From: Tenuifilum thalassicum
Lineage (GTDB): Bacteria; Bacteroidota; Bacteroidia; Bacteroidales; Tenuifilaceae
Length of the DNA stretch: 64,000 bases
Assembly (NCBI RefSeq): GCF_013265555.1
Contig: NZ_CP041345.1
Span: 1,224,581-1,288,580, forward strand
Direction: 5' to 3'
The position numbers and the translations under genes were made by a program. Below are positions 43,480-52,974 of this stretch, piece after piece. The notes under the pieces were generated by a model. It made no database searches. It was not told the DNA's origin and saw only the letters and a program-made list of their open reading frames with translations. The first letter of the stretch is position 1. Each line of letters opens with the position of its first letter.

Positions 43480-43529
43480 TATCAGAAAAATTAATCAACC
43501 CAATTTGAAAACAACAAATACTAAATGAT

Positions 43530-44447
43530 ATGAAACGCGACATTATTACAATTGACAGGGATAAGTGCAACGGATGCGGGCTTTGTGTTAGCGGGTGCCA
43601 CGAAGGTGCTCTTCAGCTAATCGATGGAAAGGCCGTTCTAATTAGCGAGCTAATGTGCGATGGGCTAGGTGCTTGCATTGGAGAATGTCCCGAGGGTGCT
43701 ATAACCATTGAGCATCGCGAGGCTGAGCCATACGATGAGGTTCATACCATTAGCAAAATGGTGGCCAATGGTAAAAATACTGTTATTGCTCACTTGAAGC
43801 ATTTGAAGGATTACAACGAGAAGGAGTACCTTCGCCAGGGTGTTGAGTGGCTTCTTGCAAATAAAGATAACCTATCATTTAGCGTTGATGAGGTTCTGCA
43901 AGCTGTTCACAATCACTCAAAGGAGTCTTGCGGGTGCGGTTCAAACCAGCCAGAACCAAAAGTAAAACCTCAAGCCATGCACCATCATGGCGGTGGGTGT
44001 CCCGGTTCTGCTGCTCGTCAGTTTGCTCAAACCAATAGCAATACCGATAGCATGGTAACGGGCAAATCGGAGCTTACCCATTGGCCTGTACAGCTACATC
44101 TTATCAATCCACATTCGGGACATTTTCGAGGTTCAAACCTATTACTTGCTGCCGACTGTGTTGCCTTTAGTTTAGGGAATTTTCACAGCCAATACCTGAA
44201 AGGTAAAACATTGGCCATAGCTTGCCCAAAACTTGATAGCAACAAGGAATCATATATCGAAAAGATTACTGCTCTTATTGATGATGCACAGATCGACACC
44301 ATTACCGTAATGAAAATGGAGGTTCCTTGCTGCGGTGGACTTTTACAAATTGCACGTATGGCCATGGAAAGAGCTACTCGTAAAGTACCAATTAAGATGA
44401 TTACTGTTGGTATTCAGGGTGATATACTTGAAACGGCTTGGGTTTAA
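43530..44447 (+). CDS. 4Fe-4S ferredoxin-domain protein, partner of Hcp
   Basis: The 305-residue protein starts with two 4Fe-4S motifs (DKCNGCGLCVSGCHEGA and MCDGLGACIGECPEGA), then a His/Cys-rich linker (CGCGSNQ, MHHHGGGC) and a C-terminal domain with a conserved VPCCGGL segment. This type is regularly found beside hcp in anaerobic Bacteroidetes and probably delivers electrons to Hcp, taking the place of Hcr. It lies 68 bases before hcp, behind a palindromic operator. Confidence 0.88.
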   Translation: MKRDIITIDRDKCNGCGLCVSGCHEGALQLIDGKAVLISELMCDGLGACIGECPEGAITIEHREAEPYDEVHTISKMVANGKNTVIAHLKHLKDYNEKEYLRQGVEWLLANKDNLSFSVDEVLQAVHNHSKESCGCGSNQPEPKVKPQAMHHHGGGCPGSAARQFAQTNSNTDSMVTGKSELTHWPVQLHLINPHSGHFRGSNLLLAADCVAFSLGNFHSQYLKGKTLAIACPKLDSNKESYIEKITALIDDAQIDTITVMKMEVPCCGGLLQIARMAMERATRKVPIKMITVGIQGDILETAWV

Positions 44448-44515
44448 CAAGATGAATTCAATTATCAGATAATAATCAATTTAACTACTAACTTTTTATT
44501 AAAAACTTTTCAATT

Positions 44516-46162
44516 ATGAGCATGTTTTGTTATCAATGTCAGGAAGCAGCCAAAGGTACTGGTTGCACATTGAAAGGCGTATGCGGAAAATCCGATGACC
44601 TTTCTAACATGATGGACCTACTTCTTTTTGTAACTAAAGGAATCTGTGTTTATAGTAGCGCTTTGCGTGAGCAAAAAGGATATGAAAACCCTATGGTTAA
44701 CAAGTTTGTGTTTGATAGCCTATTCACAACTATTACAAATGCCAATTTTGATAAAGCGGCTATTACACGTAGGGTAACTAGAGCTATTGAGGTTCGTAAC
44801 ATGCTTCGCGATGAGGCTGCCAAACAGGGCGTTAATGTTGATACCTCTTTTGAGGGTTGCACCTGGGAGGGCAAACCTGAGGAGTATGAAGCAAAATCAA
44901 CTACTGTGGGCGTTCTTAGAGAGTCGAATGAGGATATCCGTTCGTTGAAAGAGCTTATTACTTATGGTGTAAAAGGTATGGCTGCATACGCTGAGCATGC
45001 TTATAACCTTGGTTTTGAGGATACAGAGGTTTACGCTTTCATGCAGAAAACCATGGCCGACATTACACGCGATTTAAGTGTTGATGAGCTTGTAGCTCTC
45101 ACCCTTGAAACAGGTAAGTACGGTGTTCAAACCATGGCGCTTCTCGATAAAGCAAATACCACTAACTATGGTAACCCAGAGATTACCAAAGTTAACCTGG
45201 GTGTTCGAAATAATCCTGGCATCCTGATTAGTGGTCACGACCTTAAGGACATGGAAGAGCTTCTGGCACAAACCGAAGGAACAGGTGTTGATGTTTATAC
45301 TCACAGCGAGATGCTACCTGCAAACTATTACCCTGCTTTCAAAAAGTACAAGCACTTTGTGGGTAACTATGGTAGCAGCTGGTGGCACCAACGCGAAGAT
45401 TTCGAATCGTTCAACGGGCCTATCCTTTTCACCACAAACTGTATAGTTCCACCACTTGCAAATGCCAGCTACAAGGATAGAATCTATACAACCGGTGCAG
45501 CCGGTTTAGAAGGTGCAACCCATATTCCCGACAGGGAAAATGGGAAACCCAAAGATTTCAGCGCTATTATTGAACATGCAAAACGTTGCAAGCCACCTGT
45601 AGAAATTGAGAAAGGTGAGATTGTTGGTGGTTTTGCCCATGAACAGGTGTTTGCACTGGCCGACAAGGTTGTTGATGCTGTTAAATCTGGGGCTATCCGT
45701 AAATTCATTGTAATGGCTGGTTGCGATGGCCGTATGAAGGACCGTAACTACTACACCGAGTTCGCCCAAAAACTTCCTAACGATACCGTTATTCTTACCG
45801 CAGGATGTGCTAAGTATCGCTACAACAAGCTACCTCTTGGCGATATAGGCGGTATTCCACGTGTACTCGATGCTGGCCAGTGTAACGACTCATACTCGTT
45901 GGCAGTTATTGCCCTTAAGCTAAAGGAGATTTTCCAGCTTAACGATATTAACGAGTTACCAATTGCCTACAACATTGCATGGTACGAGCAAAAGGCTGTT
46001 ATTGTTCTCCTTGCCCTTCTTTACCTTGGTGTGAAGAACATCCATTTAGGCCCAACTCTACCAGCATTCCTTTCGCCTAACGTGGCTAAGGTGTTGGTTG
46101 AGAACTTCGGAATTGGTGGAATTACCAATGTTGATGAAGATATAAAGCTAATGGTTGGATAG
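44516..46162 (+). CDS. hcp: Hybrid-cluster protein (NO / hydroxylamine reductase)
   Basis: The 548-residue protein has the N-terminal cluster motif C5-x2-C8-x8-C17-x5-C23 ([20 protein letters not shown]), the form that binds a 4Fe-4S cluster, and downstream hybrid-cluster ligands such as [29 protein letters not shown] and TAGCAKYRY. The enzyme reduces nitric oxide to N2O and can reduce hydroxylamine in vitro; it protects against nitrosative stress. It is cotranscribed with the ferredoxin-like gene and followed by a terminator. Confidence 0.96.
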   Translation: MSMFCYQCQEAAKGTGCTLKGVCGKSDDLSNMMDLLLFVTKGICVYSSALREQKGYENPMVNKFVFDSLFTTITNANFDKAAITRRVTRAIEVRNMLRDEAAKQGVNVDTSFEGCTWEGKPEEYEAKSTTVGVLRESNEDIRSLKELITYGVKGMAAYAEHAYNLGFEDTEVYAFMQKTMADITRDLSVDELVALTLETGKYGVQTMALLDKANTTNYGNPEITKVNLGVRNNPGILISGHDLKDMEELLAQTEGTGVDVYTHSEMLPANYYPAFKKYKHFVGNYGSSWWHQREDFESFNGPILFTTNCIVPPLANASYKDRIYTTGAAGLEGATHIPDRENGKPKDFSAIIEHAKRCKPPVEIEKGEIVGGFAHEQVFALADKVVDAVKSGAIRKFIVMAGCDGRMKDRNYYTEFAQKLPNDTVILTAGCAKYRYNKLPLGDIGGIPRVLDAGQCNDSYSLAVIALKLKEIFQLNDINELPIAYNIAWYEQKAVIVLLALLYLGVKNIHLGPTLPAFLSPNVAKVLVENFGIGGITNVDEDIKLMVG

Positions 46163-46170
46163 TATTAATT

Positions 46171-46203
46171 GTCTGGCTGGTAATTTGCCAGCCAGGCATT
46201 TTT
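46171..46203 (+). terminator. Rho-independent terminator after hcp
   Basis: An 8-bp stem (CTGGCTGG / CCAGCCAG), extended by one pair after a wobble, is followed by ATTTTT. Some transcription may continue into the cupin gene. Confidence 0.8.
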
Positions 46204-46230
46204 CTTAACTTTAACAAAAATCAAAAGAGT

Positions 46231-46557
46231 ATGACTAACGAATTTCCAAAAGGACAAAAGTTCAGCTTTGTTAACGAGGTTGATTACAGTAGTGGCGGAA
46301 TTGTGAGTAAGAATGTTTTAAAACGCCCAACTGGAAACATATCGTTGTTTGCCTTTGATAAAGGCGAGGGTTTAAGCGAGCACACTGCACCCTTCGATGC
46401 AATGGTTCAGGTTATAGAGGGCAAAGCACGTATTATTATTGGTGGCATACCTCACGATTTAGTTGCTGGAGAAACTATAATTATGCCTGCAAATGTTCCC
46501 CATGCCCTACAGGCAACCGAACAGTTTAAAATGGTGCTTACCATGATTAAAGAATAA
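46231..46557 (+). CDS. Small cupin-domain protein
   Basis: The 108-residue single-domain cupin has the two motifs: HTAPFDAMVQVIEGKARI and GETIIMPANVPHALQA. Metal-binding His are present in both. Such proteins are often found beside hcp and nitrogen-stress genes, with unknown small-molecule role. It lies 68 bases after hcp, beyond the terminator. Confidence 0.85.
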   Translation: MTNEFPKGQKFSFVNEVDYSSGGIVSKNVLKRPTGNISLFAFDKGEGLSEHTAPFDAMVQVIEGKARIIIGGIPHDLVAGETIIMPANVPHALQATEQFKMVLTMIKE

Positions 46558-46626
46558 ATCTTCTTTTATTATCTATGTTTCGCAAAATGTGCTATTGAAA
46601 AAACTCGACTTATAAAGTTTTTCAGG

Positions 46627-48132
46627 ATGTCTATTTACAAGGCCTTTAAAAAATATCACAAGTGGCCATCTTTAGTCTTTTCGTTGTTTTTTTTGATCTT
46701 TGCTGTAACTGGCATTTTGATGAACCATAGGAGGTTCATTGCATCTGTCGATATAAATCGAGATTATCTACCTAGCTCATATAAACTATCAAATTGGAAT
46801 TTGGCATCTGTAAAAGGGGCTGCAGCTTGTGGAACCGATTCAATAATAATTTATGGCGGGGCTGGGATTTGGCTTACCAATACTCAATTTAATTCTTGGC
46901 AGCCAAAAATGGAGGGTATACCTAATGGTAGTGATTATCGAAAAATCTTTGATTTTCAGGTTACACCCTGGGGTTGGTATGCTGCCACTCGGTTTGGGTT
47001 ATACTACTTACCTATAAATGCACCTTCATGGGTTAAACTGGCATTGCCCGATAACGATGAGTTTGCCACTTCAATTGAACTGGTAGATTCATCGCTTTAT
47101 ATTACCACTCGCAATAGTTTATACGCTCTTAACCGTAGTAATCAATCTTTATCTAGAGTTGATTTAATTCCGCCTTTAGGAGCTAAAAATTCAATAGGAC
47201 TTTTTAGGGTTTTCTGGATAACACACAGTGGTGAGGTTTTAGGTGATTTTGGAAGAATTTTAGCCGATATAGTTGGACTCATAATGATTTTTTTAAGCAT
47301 CACGGGGTTTATATATTTCCTTGCACCCAAAATCATTAAGCGACTTTATAAGAAAGTAAAGTTTCAGCTACTCAAATCAACAACACGTTTTTCCTTTAAA
47401 TGGCATCTGAAAATTGGAGCAATCTCGGCTCTATTCTTGGTTATTTCAGGAATAACAGGTATCTTTTTGAGGCCGCCATTTCTTGTTGCCATTGCAAACA
47501 GCAAAATTGATAGGGGCGATAATTTTGAGCATTCGGCCTACTGGCACGACAAAATTAGAGATTTGCGTTTCGACCAAAACCGAAATATCTTCATTCTTGC
47601 TACATCCGATGGGCTTTACTATTGTAAAAATTTAGATGAGCCCTTGGTGAAATTCTCGCACCAACCGCCTGTAAGTGTTATGGGAATTAATGTGATGGAA
47701 CCAGTTCCAAGCGGAAATATTTTAATTGGAAGTTTTACTGGCTTATTCCTTTGGAATCCTGATTCAGGAGATGTGATTAACTACATGGATGGGTCCCCAT
47801 ATAAGCCTGTTAGTGGACTAAGTAGGCCTGTTGGCGATATTTTGGTCTCTGGTTATGCAAAACTTAGCTCAGGTGAATATGTTTTTGATTATAATTCGGG
47901 AATAATGGGTGTAAACAACAGCACAGAATTAATAAAGATGCCTACAATTATTGAAAAATCGTATCGTTTCCCATTGTGGAACTTAGCACAAGAATTTCAT
48001 ACAGGTAGATATTTCTCTGCCATTTTAGGCGATTTTTACATACTCATTGTTCCTTTTACCGGACTAGCTCTTGCCCTTGTCTCAATAACTGGTTTTGTTA
48101 TGTGGTTTATCAGGAGATCTTTTAAAGCATGA
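46627..48132 (+). CDS. PepSY-associated-helix membrane protein
   Basis: The 501-residue protein has four membrane helices, at about 13-35, 212-235, 257-280 and 470-495, with large outer loops that look like beta-propeller fragments (SDGLYYCKN, GNILIGSFTGLFLWNP). The N-terminal KYHKWPSLVFSLFFLIFAVTGILMN is typical of PepSY_TM proteins, which are linked to haem or iron redox chemistry. It sits before the nrfHA genes and may be part of the same electron-transfer region. The function is not known. Confidence 0.7.
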   Translation: MSIYKAFKKYHKWPSLVFSLFFLIFAVTGILMNHRRFIASVDINRDYLPSSYKLSNWNLASVKGAAACGTDSIIIYGGAGIWLTNTQFNSWQPKMEGIPNGSDYRKIFDFQVTPWGWYAATRFGLYYLPINAPSWVKLALPDNDEFATSIELVDSSLYITTRNSLYALNRSNQSLSRVDLIPPLGAKNSIGLFRVFWITHSGEVLGDFGRILADIVGLIMIFLSITGFIYFLAPKIIKRLYKKVKFQLLKSTTRFSFKWHLKIGAISALFLVISGITGIFLRPPFLVAIANSKIDRGDNFEHSAYWHDKIRDLRFDQNRNIFILATSDGLYYCKNLDEPLVKFSHQPPVSVMGINVMEPVPSGNILIGSFTGLFLWNPDSGDVINYMDGSPYKPVSGLSRPVGDILVSGYAKLSSGEYVFDYNSGIMGVNNSTELIKMPTIIEKSYRFPLWNLAQEFHTGRYFSAILGDFYILIVPFTGLALALVSITGFVMWFIRRSFKA

Positions 48133-48189
48133 TTATTTATCTTGATTCTAAATGTTAGCTTAACTATATTCGCATAATAACCCATACTT

Positions 48190-48777
48190 ATGCTTACTTT
48201 ATTAAATAAAATAATAAAATTTGTAACGCCTCCCCAAAAATGGAAGGTTCCTGTAATAATTGTGGCAGGAATTTTCATGGGAACAGGGCTTTTTGCATTT
48301 TACACATCAAGAGCATGGTCATATCTATCCGATGAACCTGCAACATGTGTAAATTGCCATATTATGCGGACTCAGTATGTGACTTGGCATCATTCTTCGC
48401 ATCGTGAACATGCTACATGTAACGACTGCCATGTGCCACATGACAATGTTTTTCGCAAGTATTATTTTAAAGCAAACGATGGACTTAGACATGCTACAAT
48501 ATTTACTTTAAATACTTATTCTCAAACAATTAAAATGTTAAAACCTGGCCAGGGTGTGGTTCAAGAGAACTGCATTCGGTGTCATGGAAACTTAACGGCA
48601 ATGGTTAAAGCCAATGTTGATATAGATGATATACTAGAAGGTAATGGCAAGCGATGTTGGGATTGCCATCGTGAGGTTCCACATGGTACCGTAAAAAGTT
48701 TATCTGCAACTCCATTTGGAACAGCACCAGTTCCTAAAACTGATACTCCTGCCTGGCTAAAAAAATTAATTAAGTAA
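48190..48777 (+). CDS. nrfH: Cytochrome c nitrite reductase small subunit NrfH
   Basis: The 195-residue tetraheme protein has one N-terminal membrane helix and four CxxCH haem sites (CVNCH, CNDCH, CIRCH, CWDCH). NrfH takes electrons from menaquinol and passes them to NrfA in the periplasm. It is 20 bases upstream of nrfA, in the usual order. Confidence 0.95.
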   Translation: MLTLLNKIIKFVTPPQKWKVPVIIVAGIFMGTGLFAFYTSRAWSYLSDEPATCVNCHIMRTQYVTWHHSSHREHATCNDCHVPHDNVFRKYYFKANDGLRHATIFTLNTYSQTIKMLKPGQGVVQENCIRCHGNLTAMVKANVDIDDILEGNGKRCWDCHREVPHGTVKSLSATPFGTAPVPKTDTPAWLKKLIK

Positions 48778-48797
48778 ACTCTAAACAACATATAAGT

Positions 48798-50309
48798 ATG
48801 AAAACGCCACTTAGCGAAAAAATTGCCAAACGTCCTTGGATAGGATGGGCGCTTTTTATTGGAACAATGGCCATAGTGTTTGTGCTTGGACTACTTGCTG
48901 CAAGTATTGTTCAACGTCGGACTGAGGCTAACATACTTAATACTCCACGATATGAAATAGCGGAATTTGAACCTCGAAATGAGGCGTGGGGAATGGCATT
49001 CCCACGTGAGTATCAAACATATGCTCAAATGTCCGATACTAATTTTAGATCAAAATACGGTGGAAGTGCTTTTCGTGACCTACTAGAGGAAGATCCTCGA
49101 TTGGTTATCCTTTTTGCAGGTTATGCATTCTCTAAAGATTTTAATCAAGCTCGGGGCCATATCTATGCAGTTAGCGATGTCCATAATACATTACGAACAG
49201 GGACTCCAGTTGATGAAAATGATGGTCCTATGACTTCTAGCTGTTGGACTTGCAAAAGCCCTGATGTTGCTAGAGTGATGTCGAAAATGGATCCTGCAGA
49301 TTTTTATAAATCGAAGTGGTCCTCGATGCTTTCTGAAATTGTTAATCCTATTGGTTGTGCTAATTGCCACAATCCCAAAGATATGACCTTAAGGTTGTTT
49401 CAACTTCCATTAAAAGAAGCATACCAAAGAAAAGGGAAAGATTTAACCGCATCCTCGCTTAATGAAATGCGTACGCTTGTTTGTGCTCAGTGCCATGTTG
49501 AATACTATTTCAAGGGCGAAAGCAAGTATGTAACATTTCCTTGGGATAAGGGGCTTAACATGGAGGATATTGAAAAGTATTATGATGAGTACGACTTTGC
49601 AGATTGGATTCACCCTCTAAGCAAAACGCCCATTATTAAAGCTCAACATCCAGACTTTGAATTATTCCAACACTCAATACACTATCAGCGGGGTGTATCT
49701 TGTGCCGATTGTCATATGCCTTATGTTACTGAGGGTAGCCAGAAAATTACCGATCATAAAGTTCAAAGCCCTTTGAATAACATGGAGGCTTCTTGTATGG
49801 TTTGCCATAAACAAAGCAAGGAAGAGCTCATAAGAAATGTTTACGACAGACAAGACCGTGTAACTCAACAGAAGATTTTACTAGAAGATATACTTGTTAA
49901 GGCACATATCGAAGCAAAGTATGCTTGGGAGCATGGTGCCACCAGTGAGATGATGCAGCCTGTTTTAAAACTTATACGTCAGGCTCAATGGCGTTGGGAT
50001 TTTGTTGCTGCCAGCCATGGAGCTTCTTTCCATGCTCCTATAGAAAGTTTACGTATTGTTGCTGATGGTATTAGCAAAGCTTCAGAAGCGCGCCTTGAAC
50101 TTTCACGTGTTCTAGCCAAACTTGGTCATTTGGATTCTGTGCCTATGCCTGATATTAGCACTAAGGAAAAGGCTCAAGCATATGTTGGAATTGATCTAAA
50201 AAAGTTGAGGGCAGAAAAAGAGGAGTGGAAAAAAACTAAATTACCTAAATGGCTTGAAATGGCTAAGGAAAGAGAAAATGCTATGCCTTTGCCTAAACGA
50301 ATAATGTAA
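48798..50309 (+). CDS. nrfA: Ammonia-forming cytochrome c nitrite reductase NrfA
   Basis: The 503-residue pentaheme enzyme has one N-terminal anchor or signal helix, the special active-site haem motif C149-W-T-C152-K153, and four CxxCH motifs (CANCH, CAQCH, CADCH, CMVCH). It reduces nitrite to ammonium with six electrons, coupled to NrfH. The seven-base gap to resB indicates one nrfHA-resB-ccsA operon that also makes the haem-attachment machinery. Confidence 0.97.
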   Translation: MKTPLSEKIAKRPWIGWALFIGTMAIVFVLGLLAASIVQRRTEANILNTPRYEIAEFEPRNEAWGMAFPREYQTYAQMSDTNFRSKYGGSAFRDLLEEDPRLVILFAGYAFSKDFNQARGHIYAVSDVHNTLRTGTPVDENDGPMTSSCWTCKSPDVARVMSKMDPADFYKSKWSSMLSEIVNPIGCANCHNPKDMTLRLFQLPLKEAYQRKGKDLTASSLNEMRTLVCAQCHVEYYFKGESKYVTFPWDKGLNMEDIEKYYDEYDFADWIHPLSKTPIIKAQHPDFELFQHSIHYQRGVSCADCHMPYVTEGSQKITDHKVQSPLNNMEASCMVCHKQSKEELIRNVYDRQDRVTQQKILLEDILVKAHIEAKYAWEHGATSEMMQPVLKLIRQAQWRWDFVAASHGASFHAPIESLRIVADGISKASEARLELSRVLAKLGHLDSVPMPDISTKEKAQAYVGIDLKKLRAEKEEWKKTKLPKWLEMAKERENAMPLPKRIM

Positions 50310-50316
50310 ATTTTTT

Positions 50317-51534
50317 ATGGATAGTAATATAAGCCGAAAACCCTTGTGGACTATTCCATGGGGGTTTTCTGAAGGTTTTATTATAGCTTTTGGCCTTTTA
50401 CTTGTTTCCTTTGGGTTAGAAATTATTTTTCCTTTTTCAAATGTTAGTAAACCACATTTCCCTAATAGTCTTTATTTTTTAATAGGCTTTGGTATTTTCA
50501 TTTTTTTAACAAGTTTTTTTTTCAGGTCAAATAGTATTGTTAAATGGCTTTCGTCGGTAAATTCAGCAATCCCAGCAATAACATACTTTGTTTTTGTTGT
50601 TTTATTAATCGGGATAATCCCACAATCGAATCATCATAGTCATTTGGGTATATTCTCGAGTCTACTAAATTCATGGGTCTTCTTTTTCTCTTTCATCTTT
50701 TTACTACTAACACTGGGGTTTGCTACAATTTCGCGTTTATTCCCTATCTCATGGAAAAATTTTGTGTTTTTTCTTAATCATTTTGGTCTTTGGTTCTGTC
50801 TTGCTGCTGGTTTTTTTGGTGCTCCCGATAAGCAGGAAGCAGTAATGATTGTAAATCGTGGTGATCTTGTTTGGTACGGTAATAATGACAAGGGGATAAA
50901 AGTAGAGTTGCCAATTGCCATTGAATTGTTGGATTTTACAGCTGAGTTTTACCAGCCAAAACTAGCTATTCTATCTGACGAGATATTTACTTCTAACAAT
51001 GAGTATGATTTATCTAGTTCTCCTGAAGTGTTAATTGATAATATTATTGTTCAGGTTGAGAAATACTTACCCAAAGCATTTTTTGTTGATAGTGCCTTTA
51101 TTAATGCTAGTGGGGTTCCCTTTTCTTCCCATGCCGTTTATGTTAAAGTTTTTAATAAAAACTATTTGTTGATTACAAAGGGCTGGCTATCAACCCCATC
51201 AAAAGTTAGTAATGCTCATCATATAAATTTACCTGACGGGCGTAATTTAAAACTCTTACCACCAGAACCAAAATATTTTGGCTCATCAATTAAGGTGTAT
51301 TCTAAAGTTTCTGAGTCAGTAAAGGTCGCAAGGGTTGAAGTAAATAAGCCTTTTATTATTGATGGATGGTGGGTATATCAACATTCATATGATAACTTGG
51401 CTGGGAACGAATCCTCTTATAGTGGTTTTAGGGTTGTAAAAGATCCATGGATGTATGCAGTTTATTTTGGGTTTGTTTTGATGATTATTGGTGTTTCTTT
51501 ACTTCTTTTCACACAGTCGTTTAAAACTAAATAA
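50317..51534 (+). CDS. ResB-like cytochrome c assembly protein
   Basis: The 405-residue membrane protein has four main membrane helices in residues 15-170 and one at the C-terminus (about 380-400), with a periplasmic domain between. It matches the ResB/Ccs1 family of system II haem delivery. It is placed between nrfA and the CcsA-like gene, as in other Bacteroidetes nrf operons, and probably serves the NrfHA haems. Confidence 0.85.
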   Translation: MDSNISRKPLWTIPWGFSEGFIIAFGLLLVSFGLEIIFPFSNVSKPHFPNSLYFLIGFGIFIFLTSFFFRSNSIVKWLSSVNSAIPAITYFVFVVLLIGIIPQSNHHSHLGIFSSLLNSWVFFFSFIFLLLTLGFATISRLFPISWKNFVFFLNHFGLWFCLAAGFFGAPDKQEAVMIVNRGDLVWYGNNDKGIKVELPIAIELLDFTAEFYQPKLAILSDEIFTSNNEYDLSSSPEVLIDNIIVQVEKYLPKAFFVDSAFINASGVPFSSHAVYVKVFNKNYLLITKGWLSTPSKVSNAHHINLPDGRNLKLLPPEPKYFGSSIKVYSKVSESVKVARVEVNKPFIIDGWWVYQHSYDNLAGNESSYSGFRVVKDPWMYAVYFGFVLMIIGVSLLLFTQSFKTK

Positions 51535-51535
51535 A

Positions 51536-52318
51536 ATGATCTGGAATTTTTTTGTTCCTACTGCAATTATTTCAATAGTATTATGGTTATTGGCAATAAT
51601 ACTTTTGCTTAAAAAAATAAACAAAAAGGGCATTTCTTTTCTGTTGGGAGTAGTTGGAACTTTACTGCTATCAATTTTTATTATATTTTACTGGATTGAT
51701 ATTGATCGCCCTCCTATGAGAACAATGGCTGAAACACGTTTGTGGTATTCCTTCCTTGTAAGCCTTGTAAGCCTTGGATTGTTTAAAGTTTATAAAAATA
51801 AAATACTGTTTAGCCTTGGATTATTTATGTCGACTGTTTTCTTGATTGTAGATATATTGCATCCTGAATATCATGGGAAATATTTGATGCCTGCGCTACA
51901 GAGTAGCTGGTTTGTCCCTCATGTTGTTGTTTATATGATTGCCTATGCTATTCTTGCTGCCTCAAGTTTATCAGTGATTGCTGGATTATTCACAAAATCA
52001 GATTATAATAACTATTTAATCCCTGCAATGAATTTGGTTTATCCAGGATTTGCATTTCTAACAGTTGGTATGCTATTAGGAGCGTTTTGGGCAAAGATTG
52101 CTTGGGGCGATTATTGGGCTTGGGACCCCAAAGAGACTTGGGCGCTTTTAACGTGGCTATTTTATTTGATTGTTATTCACGTGCAAAAATTTTTACCATA
52201 TAAAAAGAAATTATTATCAAACTTACTTGTTATCTCATTTGTTGTATTGCTTGTAACTTGGTTGGGAATAAAATATTTACCATCGGCTATGCAGAGCATT
52301 CATGTTTATGGAGGTTAA
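51536..52318 (+). CDS. CcsA/ResC-like cytochrome c assembly protein
   Basis: About 260 residues with eight membrane helices and the WWD haem-handling motif WGDYWAWDPKETWALLTW, as well as conserved His (HVVVYMIAY and the C-terminal SIHVYGG). It forms the haem exporter/ligase of system II with ResB. ATG 51536, one base after the resB stop, is preferred over a longer frame that starts inside resB. Confidence 0.93.
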   Translation: MIWNFFVPTAIISIVLWLLAIILLLKKINKKGISFLLGVVGTLLLSIFIIFYWIDIDRPPMRTMAETRLWYSFLVSLVSLGLFKVYKNKILFSLGLFMSTVFLIVDILHPEYHGKYLMPALQSSWFVPHVVVYMIAYAILAASSLSVIAGLFTKSDYNNYLIPAMNLVYPGFAFLTVGMLLGAFWAKIAWGDYWAWDPKETWALLTWLFYLIVIHVQKFLPYKKKLLSNLLVISFVVLLVTWLGIKYLPSAMQSIHVYGG

Positions 52319-52332
52319 AAAAATATTAACTT

Positions 52333-52641
52333 ATGCTGAAACTTACTAGCTTATCCGATGCACCGCGTGTGCCATTCGACCTCGATGGTCGAATTATGTT
52401 CTCCAGCCAAAAGGTAGAGATGGTTCATCTTACTCTAAAGCCTGGCGAGAAAATTCCCATGCATTCAAACCCCTTTGAGGTTGTTTTTTACCTTCTAGAA
52501 GGTGAACTAGAACTCATCGTAAATAGTGATTCTGTTACTTTGATACCTGATAGTACAGTTCATGTTGGTATCGATGAAAACCGTTCACTAGAAAACAAAG
52601 CCGCTAAAATTGCTAGAGTTCTTGTTATCAAGGTGTTTTAG
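52333..52641 (+). CDS. Small cupin-domain protein
   Basis: The 102-residue single cupin has LKPGEKIPMHSNPFEVVFYLLEGELEL and a second motif without the usual His pair order (IPDSTVHVGIDENRS). It follows ccsA by 14 bases and probably ends the nrf operon transcript. No role is established. Confidence 0.8.
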   Translation: MLKLTSLSDAPRVPFDLDGRIMFSSQKVEMVHLTLKPGEKIPMHSNPFEVVFYLLEGELELIVNSDSVTLIPDSTVHVGIDENRSLENKAAKIARVLVIKVF

Positions 52642-52974
52642 TGGTTGATTTTTCTTTATAATATTGGGATTCGACATGCAAGTAATCACTGGGTTGCACA
52701 GTGATAAATTTTGTATTCAAAAAAATGCTCTCCAATGTAAGTGTTGCTTATGCAACGTATTGTATATCAATTAAAACAATACTTAAATAATTATAAAAAC
52801 TCTAAAAAGGACACCCCGGTGTAGGTTAAGATTAACGCTTTAAATTCAGAAATTACTTCATTTTTTATAGTTCAATCCCTTTCGTCCCGTCTAATTCTCT
52901 CTGATTTCTCAGATTCGTACAATCTAATTCCTCATCTTATAATTTTATCTTAACTTTAGTAAAATTTTTTATTT
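52642..52974. other. Intergenic region with two small hairpins
   Basis: No gene is seen. ATCACTG / CAGTGAT (52685-52705) is a perfect 7-bp stem with a 7-base loop and may end the nrf transcript, although the T run after it is weak. GTTGC-TTAT-GCAAC (52743-52756) is a second small hairpin. Confidence 0.5.

Noticed and set aside
32656-43529. Prophage or integrative element as explanation of the accessory segment
   Set aside because: No integrase, phage structural gene, relaxase or att-like duplication was found; the GH19 and NlpC-like domains are attached to pre-toxin stubs rather than phage lysis genes.
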